Shown piece after piece: positions 41,776-50,258 of a stretch of 64,000 nt of DNA. The DNA comes from Glaciihabitans sp. dw_435 (GTDB taxonomy: Bacteria > Actinomycetota > Actinomycetes > Actinomycetales > Microbacteriaceae): the NCBI RefSeq assembly GCF_018449675.1, contig NZ_JAAVUZ010000010.1, positions 1-64,000 of the forward strand. Reading direction: 5' to 3'. Each line of letters opens with the position of its first letter. Positions within the stretch are counted from its first letter, which is position 1. The position numbers were made by a program, and so were the translations under genes. The notes beneath the pieces are model-generated. The model was not told where the DNA came from and made no database searches. It saw nothing but the letters and a program-made list of their open reading frames with translations.

Positions 41776-42137
41776 CGGAGTTCGGCAGTGCGCGCAGTAC
41801 CGCCACTCCCGGAAAGGTGCGGGAGCTTCAGGGCGGACTTCGCGCTCGTTTCCCTGACACGTTGACGCGGCACTGCCGAAGATGAGGGGTGGCAGCCGAC
41901 CCGGAGGCGCTCTGCCGTATGACAACCGCCCTACGCGGGCTTGGGGCTGTTGCTGACCCGTGGTGAGGGTTGTTGCCGATGATCACCGCGTTAGCAATGA
42001 CCCTTGTCCGAACGGTGTGAACCATCCAGTAGCTAGCACCTCGGTCTGCGCGTGTCGGTCGGTGCATTCGTTCGATAGGGCTCAGTGTGGTTACTGAACC
42101 GGATGCCCGATTCGGCCAGCATCGGAAGGAATCGCCA
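41776..42137. other. intergenic stretch without a clear gene
   Basis: The stretch follows the DUF4145 gene. Just after the stop, inverted CCGGAAAGGTGCGGG-like words could fold. No frame has a start, ribosome binding site and plausible composition together. It probably holds a promoter for the next plus-strand gene. Confidence 0.4.
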
Positions 42138-42419
42138 ATGTTTCCTGCACCAACTTGTCAGACCTGCAATACGGACGATTACCTGCACTACTCGAAATAC
42201 ACACCGGCGCGCATCGAGCGAACGACCATGAGGACGGCGCAAGGCTCGATACCACGCACGGAGCGTATCGATCCGGTTGTCTACTTCACTTGTATGAAGT
42301 GCGGATTACGCAACGGACACTCAGTCGACGAGTCGTGGGTGCTTCCCACTTCGAGTCCTCGCGTGCAGCCCGACCGGCCGTACTACCAGATGGATGATGG
42401 CAGCATCGTAATCCGGTAG
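42138..42419 (+). CDS. zinc-ribbon protein, 93 aa
   Basis: Preceded by GGAAGGAA, this frame encodes two CxxC pairs (TCQTCNTDDYLHY and FTCMKCGLRNGHS) about 40 residues apart, as in a zinc ribbon. It differs from the 39-aa family in spacing and length. It ends just before a strong bidirectional hairpin and lies in the cargo/early region. Confidence 0.65.
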   Translation: MFPAPTCQTCNTDDYLHYSKYTPARIERTTMRTAQGSIPRTERIDPVVYFTCMKCGLRNGHSVDESWVLPTSSPRVQPDRPYYQMDDGSIVIR

Positions 42420-42483
42420 GTGAGTGGGTAGAATCCCGGCTGCAACCGATCGGATCAAAAAGATTCGTGGTGCCTCGACGACA

Positions 42484-42513
42484 AAGGGCCCCTCACCGAA
42501 GTGAGGGGCCCTT
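42484..42513. terminator. bidirectional hairpin terminator
   Basis: AAGGGCCCCTCAC and GTGAGGGGCCCTT form a perfect 13-bp stem with loop CGAA. It lies between convergent genes ending at 42419 (plus) and 42583 (minus). Confidence 0.8.
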
Positions 42514-42582
42514 CTCGTCTATCCAAATTTCTTCAGAGTTCTACGAACTTGCTTCAAGATTAACACAGAATTGTGCTCTGTA

Positions 42583-43245
42583 TCAGTCAACTTTCGACAG
42601 CGTGGCGGCTGCCGTTTCGATTGCTAGGGCGAGCTCCCGAATCCGGAACGTGGTGTCGCATGCACGGCAAAGCCCCTTGCCTCGGTCGAGGAGATCTGGA
42701 CCGTCGTGAAATGAGATGACGAGCGGACGCGGGTATTTCTGACCTGTCTCTGGGTTCCACCATTCCGTCGCTTCACAGACGGGACATGCGTCAGGGAGAT
42801 CCCGTGTTCGTGGTGGGTCGAACATGGCGGAGATCTGTGCAGCCCATCCGTTCATTTGACGGGAGTAGAAACGTTCGGCCTCCAGCGACGGTTGGCCGGC
42901 CGCGGTGAACGCGATGAACCAGGCACGCAGCATGGGCCCGGGTAGGTCGCCCGTCTTGACCGGTATCTTCACTGCACGCGCCCAGTCTTTGATCATCGAG
43001 CTGATCGTGACGAACCGGTGGAGAGCATCATTGTTCAGCATGTTGCGCTCGTTCGCCAGCGAGCCGGATCCGCCAATTCCGATCGTCCCGCGGATTGCTT
43101 CGTCGAGCTGATCCAGTAGCGAGGGCAGTTCGACAGTGGCGACTGATGTCCCCGGCATTGCTGCGTCCGGTGAATCCTGAATCACCTTGCTTCGGACCGG
43201 TTTCGTTAGTGCGTCGACGGCGTCGAGAAGGTAGTTGTCGCTCAT
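42583..43245 (-). CDS. early-region hypothetical protein, 220 aa
   Basis: The protein has a helical N-terminal part (DNYLLDAVDALTKPVRSK, LPSLLDQLDEAIRGTIG) and a C-terminal zinc-ribbon-like segment with ACPVCEATEWWNPETGQ and GLCRACDTTFRIREL. It is the last gene of the minus-strand early operon and overlaps its neighbour by ATGA. Zinc-binding phage proteins here often join DNA metabolism; no specific function is known to me. Confidence 0.6.
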   Translation of the reverse strand: MSDNYLLDAVDALTKPVRSKVIQDSPDAAMPGTSVATVELPSLLDQLDEAIRGTIGIGGSGSLANERNMLNNDALHRFVTISSMIKDWARAVKIPVKTGDLPGPMLRAWFIAFTAAGQPSLEAERFYSRQMNGWAAQISAMFDPPRTRDLPDACPVCEATEWWNPETGQKYPRPLVISFHDGPDLLDRGKGLCRACDTTFRIRELALAIETAAATLSKVD

Positions 43246-43448
43246 GATGGATCTCCTTGCTTGAAGGTCAGACGTGGGGCGACGGGGGAGGCCCAGTTGC
43301 CCGGGCCCCCGCGGCGTCCGTTTCGGGTATGGCAGTCGCAGGAACGCTTTCCGCATCCGTACGGGGTTTTGCATTTTGCGCAGCACCGCTGCGGCTTCGG
43401 ACGTCGCGGTGCCGGGCCCTGACCGTTCAACCAATTGACGGCATCCAT
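43242..43448 (-). CDS. small Cys-rich basic protein, 68 aa
   Basis: It contains RCCAKCKTPYGCGKRSCDCH, which gives six Cys and one His within 20 residues, in a basic context. It may bind zinc and nucleic acid. The start overlaps the helicase stop by 22 bp and its stop overlaps the next start, so it fits the operon. Confidence 0.6.
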   Translation of the reverse strand: MDAVNWLNGQGPAPRRPKPQRCCAKCKTPYGCGKRSCDCHTRNGRRGGPGNWASPVAPRLTFKQGDPS

Positions 43449-44605
43449 GGCCAGGCACCTCCTCGCTGCATGTAGCGGGGGAAGTCGCGGACGTCGCGAT
43501 CTCCTCGCCATTTCACGACCTGCACCATGCCGGATGCGTCCGTGACGCGCAGGCCCATTCCGAACTCGGGCCAGCCCAGTAGCGCGGACGAACCTCGAGG
43601 GCGGAGTTCCCGCTCTCCATCGCCGCCGGTGGACTTGCCGGCGTGCGCCTCCATTACGAGAGCAATGTCGCGATCGCGGAGCGAGTCGAGGGCGACGATA
43701 AGGGGGGCAGCATCGTCGTCATTGTTGATTGCACCGGGCACGAGCTTGTAGAGCGGCCCGATGAACAACACGTCCGGCTTGTGCAGATCCACAAGCCGGT
43801 GCACCTCGCCCAAGTGCTGCTCTTTGGTGATGTCGATGCGATGTGAAGCCATCACCCGAACTGTTTCTCCGGGATCTGCTGAGCCCTCTCGAGCCGCGGT
43901 GTTCGTCATCCACCGGACTGCTCGGCGCCACTGTCGTTCGGTGTTTTCCGCGTCCACCACCAGCACGCGTACCGGTTCGATCGGCGTGAAGTTCGTCGGG
44001 TGGATGCCCGCGGCAGACAGGATCGCCAGCTGTCGGACGAACGTCGTCTTCCCAGCGCCCTCTCCGCCGGTCAGAATCAAGCGGTCCTTGCGCTCCAGCA
44101 GGTTTGGGATGACCCAGTCGTATTCGTCAGAGCCGTCCAGTATTGCGGATAGCTTCTTCGCAACGAACATCGACGTCGACGCTGACTCACGCAAACGTTC
44201 GAGCTCGCTGATGGCCTTCGACACCGCATCCGGAGATGCCCAGGAGGGATTTGCGGCGTTCGCCACTACCCGAGTGCCGATGTCACGCAATCCTCGTCGG
44301 ATAGCGGCATCACGCACCGCGATGCCGTACTGACTAATCGACTGCGCGTGCGCAACGTTGTCAGTCCACGTGAACACCTCGCCCGGCTCAATTCCGCGGA
44401 TTTGCCACTCCGGGAAGTGATTGCCAATTGCGATTTCGTTGACGGGAGCACCGACTGCCAAGAGCCGACCCATGCCTGCGAAGATCGCGCCCAGGCGTTG
44501 ATCCTCGAAGTCATCCGCGGACACAACGTCGGCGGCAAACCGGTACACCTTCGGATCCATGAGTACCGATCCCAGAACGGCCCGTTCTGCGGGCGACCCC
44601 GTCAT
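43427..44605 (-). CDS. DnaB-like replicative helicase/RecA-fold ATPase
   Basis: The 392-aa protein has a DnaB-type N-terminal domain (SPAERAVLGSVLMDPKVYRF). A RecA-like AAA_25 core follows, with Walker A TGGEGAGKTTFVRQ near residue 185 and Walker B DVLFIGPLYKLVPG. It probably unwinds phage DNA after loading by the adjacent initiator-like protein. The chosen ATG overlaps that gene's stop (ATGA). Confidence 0.8.
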   Translation of the reverse strand: MTGSPAERAVLGSVLMDPKVYRFAADVVSADDFEDQRLGAIFAGMGRLLAVGAPVNEIAIGNHFPEWQIRGIEPGEVFTWTDNVAHAQSISQYGIAVRDAAIRRGLRDIGTRVVANAANPSWASPDAVSKAISELERLRESASTSMFVAKKLSAILDGSDEYDWVIPNLLERKDRLILTGGEGAGKTTFVRQLAILSAAGIHPTNFTPIEPVRVLVVDAENTERQWRRAVRWMTNTAAREGSADPGETVRVMASHRIDITKEQHLGEVHRLVDLHKPDVLFIGPLYKLVPGAINNDDDAAPLIVALDSLRDRDIALVMEAHAGKSTGGDGERELRPRGSSALLGWPEFGMGLRVTDASGMVQVVKWRGDRDVRDFPRYMQRGGAWPWMPSIG

Positions 44606-45351
44606 GTCTGCATCCAAGCGTCGGGGTTTGTCCGAGGCTTGTTCGCGTCTTCGGCGCGCGACCGATCTCGCTGCAGACGCACGGTGTCGTACTTCTCCCG
44701 GAACTTGGGCATAGACAGGATGTTGGACTTCCAGAACGCATCAGACTGCGTCCACTGAAGCAGCGCGACACACTCCGCCACAGGCCGGTGGTCAACGTTC
44801 AACATCAGCCGGGCTGCTTCGTGCCAGCCCTTGCCAATGTTGGGTCGCTTCGAGCCGTTGCCTTCGACCAAGTCGGCGAGGATCGTGCAAAGACGCGCGA
44901 CGTCGGGGCGGACTTCCGCGACGACTCTCTTCTTTTCTATTCCCTTCTCTTCTATTCCATTCAGGGGAGAGCCCTCGGGAACTTTCTCGCTCACTCGGGA
45001 CGGCTCCGGAGCGTTCATTGAGCTGAGGGGCTGAATCCCAGTGAAACGCGTTGCAGCGGGGTGCGAGACCTGCTGGTGGCGCTTCCAATTCGTTATCTTG
45101 AGAAGCGGGCCCTGGTCCGACGTGAATTCTCGCAGCTGGCCCGATTCCAGAAGATTCCGGAGCGCGCCAGAAACATCGAGATCGTCCGCGGGGAAGATCT
45201 GCATCTTGATTCGCTTTGCGTTGAACGAGATGTAGCCGTCGTCATCGACGAAGTTCCACAGCCCGATGAAAAGAAGACGAGTCGGCATTGGCAGATCAAC
45301 GATTCGATCATCCACCCAGAACTCAGGTTTGATACTCCTAATTCGAGCCAC
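44602..45351 (-). CDS. replication initiator/helicase-loader-like protein
   Basis: The 249-aa protein starts MARIRSIKPEFWVDDRIVDL and has a winged-helix-like N-domain (LLFIGLWNFVDDDGYISFNA). A linker and a DnaD-like C-domain follow (CVALLQWTQSDAFWKSNILS). It is typical of actinophage genes directly upstream of DnaB-like helicases. Confidence 0.75.
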   Translation of the reverse strand: MARIRSIKPEFWVDDRIVDLPMPTRLLFIGLWNFVDDDGYISFNAKRIKMQIFPADDLDVSGALRNLLESGQLREFTSDQGPLLKITNWKRHQQVSHPAATRFTGIQPLSSMNAPEPSRVSEKVPEGSPLNGIEEKGIEKKRVVAEVRPDVARLCTILADLVEGNGSKRPNIGKGWHEAARLMLNVDHRPVAECVALLQWTQSDAFWKSNILSMPKFREKYDTVRLQRDRSRAEDANKPRTNPDAWMQT

Positions 45352-45408
45352 GGTGATTCACCCCCTTCGGGCAATTGATGGTGCGTCGGATAAATGACTT
45401 GGCTGGCA

Positions 45409-46542
45409 CTAGATACGACCGCCGAGAATTACGTTGACCTGCTCGATCGCGATGCCGGATGCTTCGGCGATCTGCGTAGGACTCAGGTCGTATTCGCCTG
45501 CGAGCGAGATGTACCTCCGATCCTCTTCTGCCTGCTTTTCGTGGTTGCTTTTCACGAGTCGGAGATGGTTGAGAGCGGCCTGCTGGATAGTCGACGGGGC
45601 TGTCACGGCGGCGTTCTCTCGAGTAGTCGCGGGCACCGTGCCGTTCTTGCGTTCTGCTTCCTTGACGGCTTGCATGAGCTCCGCGATGTACAGTCGCGCA
45701 GCGGCCGTCGTCATGACCGTGTCCTCGAGATACGGATCCACGACGAAGGTGCCAGACTCACAGTTGTTGTGAATCGACAGAGTCCCCGCGGTTGCCGAGA
45801 ACGAGAGAGTTGCTTCCTCCCAGGACTCAACTTCCGCGCCATCACCGTCTGTCGCGGTGTGGTGTTCGAATCTGAACGCGAGGGGGGCGCCGGGGCGCGC
45901 GAGAGCGTTGTCCTCTGGATTGGCCACTTCAAGGTGGCGCCGCATCACTTCGTTCGTGAAGTTGCCGAATGCCTCATTGAGCTCCGGGATCCGGCTGAAT
46001 GGAACCTGCGTCCCGTAGCCGCCGCCCCACTCGAGACGCAGCTCCGGTTCGCCGTCATCCTCGGTAACGGTGAAGGCGGAGATGCCGGCCTCATCGTCGG
46101 CGTTCGTCGACGCAATCGCGAGATCGTGGGTCTCACCGAACCGCCAACGCTCGTCATCGGTGTCTTCGGGCGACACTTCGGGAGAACCTACGGCCACGGC
46201 CGTCGCCTCTTTTGCTCGCGCAGCGCCGCGGGCAGCAAGCTCATCCCACTGTTTGGTTATCTCGAGGTCGGGCGCGGTGGCCATGTCGACGACACGTTGC
46301 ACATCCTGGCGGGCGTTCGCCTGTCGCATGAGCAAGACGCGCTTCCTCAGTACAGCGATCACTTCCTCCCGGGCAGCGGTTCTCGCGAGAGACCGTTCCC
46401 ATGCCTCTGTGATCGTGGTGTCTGCAGCGGTCGCGAAGCGGCCGACTGCCGCAGAATCACCGCGGTTGTGAGCCTGCGCCATGAGGAATGCGCGCTGGGT
46501 TGCGATAGTGACAGCGTCCGTGGTTGATGCGATACTTGACAT
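45409..46542 (-). CDS. early-region hypothetical protein with C-terminal HTH, 377 aa
   Basis: The N-terminal 110 residues are Ala/Arg-rich helices (AREEVIAVLRKRVLLMRQA). The middle is an acidic beta domain with HDLAIASTNADDEAGISAFT. The end (SLAGEYDLSPTQIAEASGIA) looks like a helix-turn-helix. It is the first gene of the minus-strand early operon after the excisionase-like gene. Role unknown. Confidence 0.6.
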   Translation of the reverse strand: MSSIASTTDAVTIATQRAFLMAQAHNRGDSAAVGRFATAADTTITEAWERSLARTAAREEVIAVLRKRVLLMRQANARQDVQRVVDMATAPDLEITKQWDELAARGAARAKEATAVAVGSPEVSPEDTDDERWRFGETHDLAIASTNADDEAGISAFTVTEDDGEPELRLEWGGGYGTQVPFSRIPELNEAFGNFTNEVMRRHLEVANPEDNALARPGAPLAFRFEHHTATDGDGAEVESWEEATLSFSATAGTLSIHNNCESGTFVVDPYLEDTVMTTAAARLYIAELMQAVKEAERKNGTVPATTRENAAVTAPSTIQQAALNHLRLVKSNHEKQAEEDRRYISLAGEYDLSPTQIAEASGIAIEQVNVILGGRI

Positions 46543-46581
46543 GATTCGTTCCTTACTTGGTAGTTCGGCTTCGGATTCGGT

Positions 46582-46608
46582 CCCCTCATTGGCGTGAGGG
46601 GATTTTTT
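46582..46608 (+). terminator. Rho-independent terminator
   Basis: CCCCTCA and TGAGGGG form a 7-bp stem with a 6-nt loop, followed by ATTTTTT. The orientation would stop rightward transcription before the immunity region. Confidence 0.65.
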
Positions 46609-46640
46609 GTTTGGTTCAAGTTGGACGCTCGAGCTTTTTG

Positions 46641-46871
46641 TCAACTCCGCGCCTTCGCTTCCTGAGTCGAAAGCCAGGCATCGACAGTTTCCTGACGCCA
46701 CCGAACTCGGGATCCGATAAGAAATCCCTGCGGCATATCCGCGCCGGTGGACCGCCATCGGTAAAGCGTCTGAACGCTCAGCCCGAGCTGAGCTGCGAGG
46801 TCTTCGATGTTCAGATAAATGCTCTGGTTTTTTTGGTTGGAGGGGATCTGTGGACCGTTCGAACTGGACAT
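46641..46871 (-). CDS. excisionase/AlpA-like HTH protein
   Basis: The 76-aa protein contains a MerR/excisionase winged helix: YLNIEDLAAQLGLSVQTLYR, WRSTGADMPQGFLIG, VRWRQETVDAWL. I chose the ATG at 46871 because the earlier ATG at 46889 lies inside an operator-like repeat. It is divergent from the XRE repressor, as Cro/Xis-type genes are. Confidence 0.75.
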   Translation of the reverse strand: MSSSNGPQIPSNQKNQSIYLNIEDLAAQLGLSVQTLYRWRSTGADMPQGFLIGSRVRWRQETVDAWLSTQEAKARS

Positions 46872-46882
46872 AACGTCGACCA

Positions 46883-46897
46883 TTCGCATTTTGCGAA
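46883..46897. promoter_or_regulatory. candidate repressor operator
   Basis: TTCGCA-TTT-TGCGAA is a perfect 6-bp inverted repeat in the 120-bp divergent region between the excisionase-like and repressor genes. A matching half site, TTCGCA, lies at 46984-46989, directly before the repressor ATG. This fits binding by the XRE repressor. Confidence 0.55.
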
Positions 46898-46991
46898 GTT
46901 ACCGATAGACATTTTGTCGTTTTGCTACTCCGTCTGCTCGCAACTATACGACTTTCTGCAAACGCATACAAATGTGGGTAAGATTCGCAAT

Positions 46992-47831
46992 ATGGCAACA
47001 AACTACGAAAAGACGCCTCTAGGTGTGCGCCTTGCAGCGTTCCGAAAGAGGGCCGGGTTTAGTACCGCTGAAGCCCTCGCTGATGCAATTCCGAGCGAAA
47101 GGGTCACTCGAGCGACGATCGTGAGCATCGAGCTTGGCCGATCCAGGGATCCATCGATGAGCGTCATTATGCTCATTGCGAGTGCTCTTCAAATATCACC
47201 GCTCGAACTCATGTTCGACTTGAGCCGGCCTTGGGAGCCCCTCGAGTTGACGGGGATGGCGAAACCGTACGCCGACATGACAACGATCGAGTACGTGGCG
47301 CAAATGCAGGTGCTGGACTTTCGGAACCCGAATAGCGGTCCTGCGCTTAGAGGCTATGGCGATATCGTGGCATCCCTGTCGGAAGCTGAGCTATATATTC
47401 GCGTTGCGGCGACTATCGAGGCCTCAGTCGACTCAGGAGCTCGATGGAAGCAAGCGAATGGGATTTGGACACAGGAGGGCCCGAAGGGCCCTGGCGTATG
47501 GACGATCTCCAGCTACTACGGCTCCACGCATTTCGACAGGCCCGATCAGGTCGCCAAAGAGGCAGTGGTGGGATCATACGTGGAGTTGATTAGCGCGCTC
47601 GGCTGGATGGGAGGGCTGCAAGAGAGTCGGCTTGAAGATATCTCTAGCGCTGTGTGGGAGCGCATAAATGTGGTTGGTGACGAGGTGGAGCGATATTTGA
47701 CTGACGTTCCGTCTATCTCTCTACCTAAGCCTGAGTGGTCCAAGAGATACGCACGACTGCCTCGCTTGCGCCATCAGGACCACTTGCAGAGGCTTTTCCG
47801 GACTAGCACGGCTGATCGCGAGGTGGGTTGA
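46992..47831 (+). CDS. XRE-family immunity repressor
   Basis: The 279-aa protein has an N-terminal Cro/C1-type HTH (RLAAFRKRAGFSTAEALADA, then TRATIVSIELGRSRDPSMSV). The longer C-terminal region has no protease Ser-Lys pair that I can see. It lies upstream of the integrase and overlaps it by TGATG, so repressor and integrase should be made from one mRNA in the lysogen. Confidence 0.75.
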   Translation: MATNYEKTPLGVRLAAFRKRAGFSTAEALADAIPSERVTRATIVSIELGRSRDPSMSVIMLIASALQISPLELMFDLSRPWEPLELTGMAKPYADMTTIEYVAQMQVLDFRNPNSGPALRGYGDIVASLSEAELYIRVAATIEASVDSGARWKQANGIWTQEGPKGPGVWTISSYYGSTHFDRPDQVAKEAVVGSYVELISALGWMGGLQESRLEDISSAVWERINVVGDEVERYLTDVPSISLPKPEWSKRYARLPRLRHQDHLQRLFRTSTADREVG

Positions 47832-49213
47832 TGGCGCGACCGCGAACTCCGATCGGTAGCAACGGGGTAATCAACACTGTCGAGACGAGCCCAGGCGTGT
47901 GGCGGTCGCGAACGCTACACCGCTTCCCGGACGGTTCCTATCGCCAAGTTGAGCGAGTTCGGAACGGTAAGACGGGTGCCAAGTCGGCGGCAGCGCTTCG
48001 AGAAGCGCTGGTTGATATTGCTGCGCCAGGCGATGGGTCCATAACCTCCGCCACGTCGCTATCAGAATTGGCAGACCTCTTCCTGCAGACCAAGCGTGAC
48101 ACCGAACGAGCCGATCGCACTATCGACACATACCGTCATCAGATTGAGAAGATCATCCGCCCGCGACTCGGCGACATGCGGGTGTCGGAGGCCACAACTG
48201 GCCGGCTCCAGGTGTTTTTCACTGCCGTCAGCAAAGAGCACGGTCACGGGTCGGCGAAGGGCTGCCGGTCTGTTCTTTCCGGCATGTTCGCGATGGCGCT
48301 GCGGAACGATGCGATTCTGTCCAATCCGGTTGTCGGCGTGGAAGGCATTCGGAAAAAAACGTCTCGCGCCGCCAAAGCGATTCCGCTCGCGGATGTGGCA
48401 GCATTCCGAGTCGCAATTCGAGGCGACGACGAACTTCAACGCCTCGACATGGTTGACCTGTGGGATTTCATGTTGTTCACGGGTGCTCGGATTGGAGAGT
48501 CCTTGGGTCTGCGATGGTCTTATGTCGATTTCGAGGCCGGTACCGTCGCTTTCGCCGCTGGAGTGAACCGTGTGAGGGGGAAAGGCTTGGTCTTGCAGGA
48601 GTGGCTGAAGACAGATGGATCGACACGCACTATCAGTGTGCCTGCCGAGCTTCTCGACGTTCTCCGTGTGCGTCCGCGAATCAGCGAGATGGTGTTCCCC
48701 TCGATGCTGGGGAAGCTCCGGGATACCTCCAATACAGAGGCCGACTGGAGAGCGAATCGAGATCGCTTGGGTTACCCGGGATTGACGAGTCATGCGTTCC
48801 GTAAGACAGTGGCCACAGCACTGGACGTTGCCGGACTGTCTGCGCGGGCGATTGCCGAATATCTTGGTCACAAGCAGCCGTCCATGACTCAAGACGTGTA
48901 CATGTCACGCACCACTGGAAGCAGCGTTGCCGCATCCACTCTTAGCTCAATGTTCGGAGTAAGTTCGGAGTCATCCGCACCGCGAATCTCTGATCCCATA
49001 CAAACAAAGGAAAGCGGTGGGCCCCGCGGGGCTCGAACCCGCGACCCGCGGATTATGGGTATGACGTTTCACGCGTGGTGTCGCTTGACTTCTTCCGCGA
49101 GGAACATCGCGAGCTGGCTGCCGCGTAAGCGATCCTCACTTGGGTGTATATACACCCTGCCCAAAGGTATGTCTTTTAGGGGTAGACCGATAGGTCCATT
49201 AACTGGGGAGTAG
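47831..49213 (+). CDS. int: tyrosine integrase of prophage A, reading through attR
   Basis: The 460-aa frame has an arm-binding domain (about 1-60), a core-binding SAM-like domain, and the catalytic domain: Arg in FTGARIGESLGLRW, Lys in LKTDGSTRTISV, TSHAFRKTVAT (HxxR), and LGHKQPSMTQDVYMSR (His and Tyr). The catalytic core ends near 48950. The frame continues through the att core as GGPRGARTRDPRI and then into DNA past attR for about 50 codons. In the circular phage it would instead stop 12 codons after the core. Confidence 0.88.
   Translation: MARPRTPIGSNGVINTVETSPGVWRSRTLHRFPDGSYRQVERVRNGKTGAKSAAALREALVDIAAPGDGSITSATSLSELADLFLQTKRDTERADRTIDTYRHQIEKIIRPRLGDMRVSEATTGRLQVFFTAVSKEHGHGSAKGCRSVLSGMFAMALRNDAILSNPVVGVEGIRKKTSRAAKAIPLADVAAFRVAIRGDDELQRLDMVDLWDFMLFTGARIGESLGLRWSYVDFEAGTVAFAAGVNRVRGKGLVLQEWLKTDGSTRTISVPAELLDVLRVRPRISEMVFPSMLGKLRDTSNTEADWRANRDRLGYPGLTSHAFRKTVATALDVAGLSARAIAEYLGHKQPSMTQDVYMSRTTGSSVAASTLSSMFGVSSESSAPRISDPIQTKESGGPRGARTRDPRIMGMTFHAWCRLTSSARNIASWLPRKRSSLGCIYTLPKGMSFRGRPIGPLTGE
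48954..48970 (+). promoter_or_regulatory. candidate integrase arm-type site, right arm
   Basis: TCGGAGTAAGTTCGGAG lies inside the integrase 3' end, 45 bp from the att core. It matches the left-arm copy at 10166-10182 in the same orientation. Confidence 0.55.
49015..49055 (-). repeat. attR of prophage A, tRNA 3'-half
   Basis: This is identical to attL over 41 bp. The DNA to its right should hold the tRNA 5' half if this were a simple insertion, but the sequence read on the minus strand upstream of TAATCC is not a tRNA. The core may therefore be shared with a second element that starts here. Confidence 0.85.
49142..49157. promoter_or_regulatory. 16-bp palindromic operator upstream of integrase B
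   Basis: GGGTGTATATACACCC is a perfect palindrome, 64 bp before the integrase B GTG. Its inner 14 bp recur at 50442-50455 between two divergent RHH genes. An AT-rich centre in a GC-rich region points to a regulatory site. Confidence 0.65.
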
Positions 49214-49220
49214 AACACTC

Positions 49221-50153
49221 GTGGTTCTGTATCTAGTGTCTGAAGGTATGAGCTGGAACGACGCTCTCCGTGACTTCGCGGCGTACCAGTACGCAGCAAA
49301 CCTCTCCGAGAAGACAATAAAAAACCGTGAAGAAACACTCCGTCAATTGGAGCGACACTGTGGCGTGCCACCCCTTGAGGTGACGATCGCGCATCTGCGC
49401 CAAATGCTTTCCCGACCGCACCACCGAACCGGTGGCCGGCTGCAGCAGGGAACGATGCAGGCGGAGCGCTCGTACTATCAAACGTTCTTCAAATGGCTCG
49501 TCGAAGAGGGCTACTCGACAGCGGACCCGTCGGCTCGCCTGATGAAGATCAAAGTCGCCAGACGGAAAGCTCGCCCCCTCCGCGTCGACCAGATCGACAA
49601 CATGGTCGACTCCGGTGCCTACGCGCGCACCCGCGACCTCATCACGCTCCTCGCGGCCACCGGGCTACGCATTGGAGAAGTCGTAAAGATCCGGGGGGAG
49701 GACGTGGACCGTGTCGCCATGATGCTCAGCACGACGCGGAAGGGTGGCCTGGAGCATCGCATCGCCCTGTCGCCGGCACTCCGGGAGCTGGTCGACCGAT
49801 ACCCGATGTCTGGCTGGTGGTTCCCCTCGCCCTACAGAAACAAGCTGTTCCCCGATGGGGGCGGTCACATTCTCATGGCATCCGCGAGCACTGTCGTCGC
49901 CGCGGCGATCAAGCGCGCCGGCATCACCGACGTCCGACTCACGGGCCACTCGCTGCGCCACTACTTTGCGACAACGCTGCTCCGGATGGGCACCGACATC
50001 CGCGTCGTGCAGGAACTGATGGGCCACGCCTCACTCGCGACGACGCAGCTCTACCTCGAGGTCACCGACGAGGACATGCAGGACGGCGTGATCGTGATGC
50101 CCGTGCAGGCGGTTCGCGAGCACTCCGGCCGACGTGGCAGAATGGCGGCGTAG
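49221..50153 (+). CDS. tyrosine recombinase of element B
   Basis: The 310-aa XerC/D-sized protein has an N-terminal SAM-like core-binding domain (LSEKTIKNREETLRQLERHC) and catalytic residues Arg in LAATGLRIGEVVKI, Lys in TTRKGGLEHRI, HSLRHYFATT, and GHASLATTQLYLEV. It lacks an arm-binding domain. The start is either the GTG at 49221 (GGGGAG upstream) or the ATG at 49248. It ends 32 bp before an intact tRNA-Lys gene, an arrangement typical of an att-proximal integrase. Confidence 0.85.
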   Translation: MVLYLVSEGMSWNDALRDFAAYQYAANLSEKTIKNREETLRQLERHCGVPPLEVTIAHLRQMLSRPHHRTGGRLQQGTMQAERSYYQTFFKWLVEEGYSTADPSARLMKIKVARRKARPLRVDQIDNMVDSGAYARTRDLITLLAATGLRIGEVVKIRGEDVDRVAMMLSTTRKGGLEHRIALSPALRELVDRYPMSGWWFPSPYRNKLFPDGGGHILMASASTVVAAAIKRAGITDVRLTGHSLRHYFATTLLRMGTDIRVVQELMGHASLATTQLYLEVTDEDMQDGVIVMPVQAVREHSGRRGRMAA

Positions 50154-50185
50154 CTCTTCCGGTATCCCCTGCTGGTTGAGTTCAC

Positions 50186-50258
50186 GGGCCGTTAGCTCAG
50201 TTGGTAGAGCATCAGACTTTTAATCTGCGGGTCCGGGGTTCGAGCCCCCGACGGCCCA
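50186..50258 (+). tRNA. tRNA-Lys (UUU)
   Basis: A 73-nt cloverleaf: acceptor GGGCCGT/ACGGCCC, D-arm GCTC-AGTTGGTA-GAGC, anticodon loop CTTTTAA (anticodon TTT), T-arm CGGGG-TTCGAGC-CCCCG, discriminator A. The 3' CC follows but CCA is not complete. The first anticodon-stem pair is mismatched (T-C), which some actinobacterial tRNA-Lys share. It is intact, unlike the halves at 10018 and 49015. Confidence 0.92.

Larger units (their letters stand above)
10018..49055. mobile_element. prophage A, integrated siphovirus-type phage (about 39 kb)
   Basis: A 41-bp perfect direct repeat bounds a region that has every module of a temperate long-tailed phage: terminase, portal, SU10-type capsid, connectors, tail tube, frameshifted chaperones, tape measure, tail tip, endolysin, holin, replication, repressor, excisionase-like gene and integrase. 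Late genes run on the minus strand. The integrase lies next to the right repeat. All key genes look intact, so it may be inducible. Confidence 0.92.

Noticed and set aside
49069-49371. A 100-aa minus-strand frame ending SEDRLRGSQLAMFLAEEVKR just before attR
   Set aside because: It reads straight through the 16-bp palindrome and opposite the integrase B start. The only starts that avoid this lie inside the palindrome. The C-terminal part looks protein-like and might be a relic, but I cannot support it as a gene.
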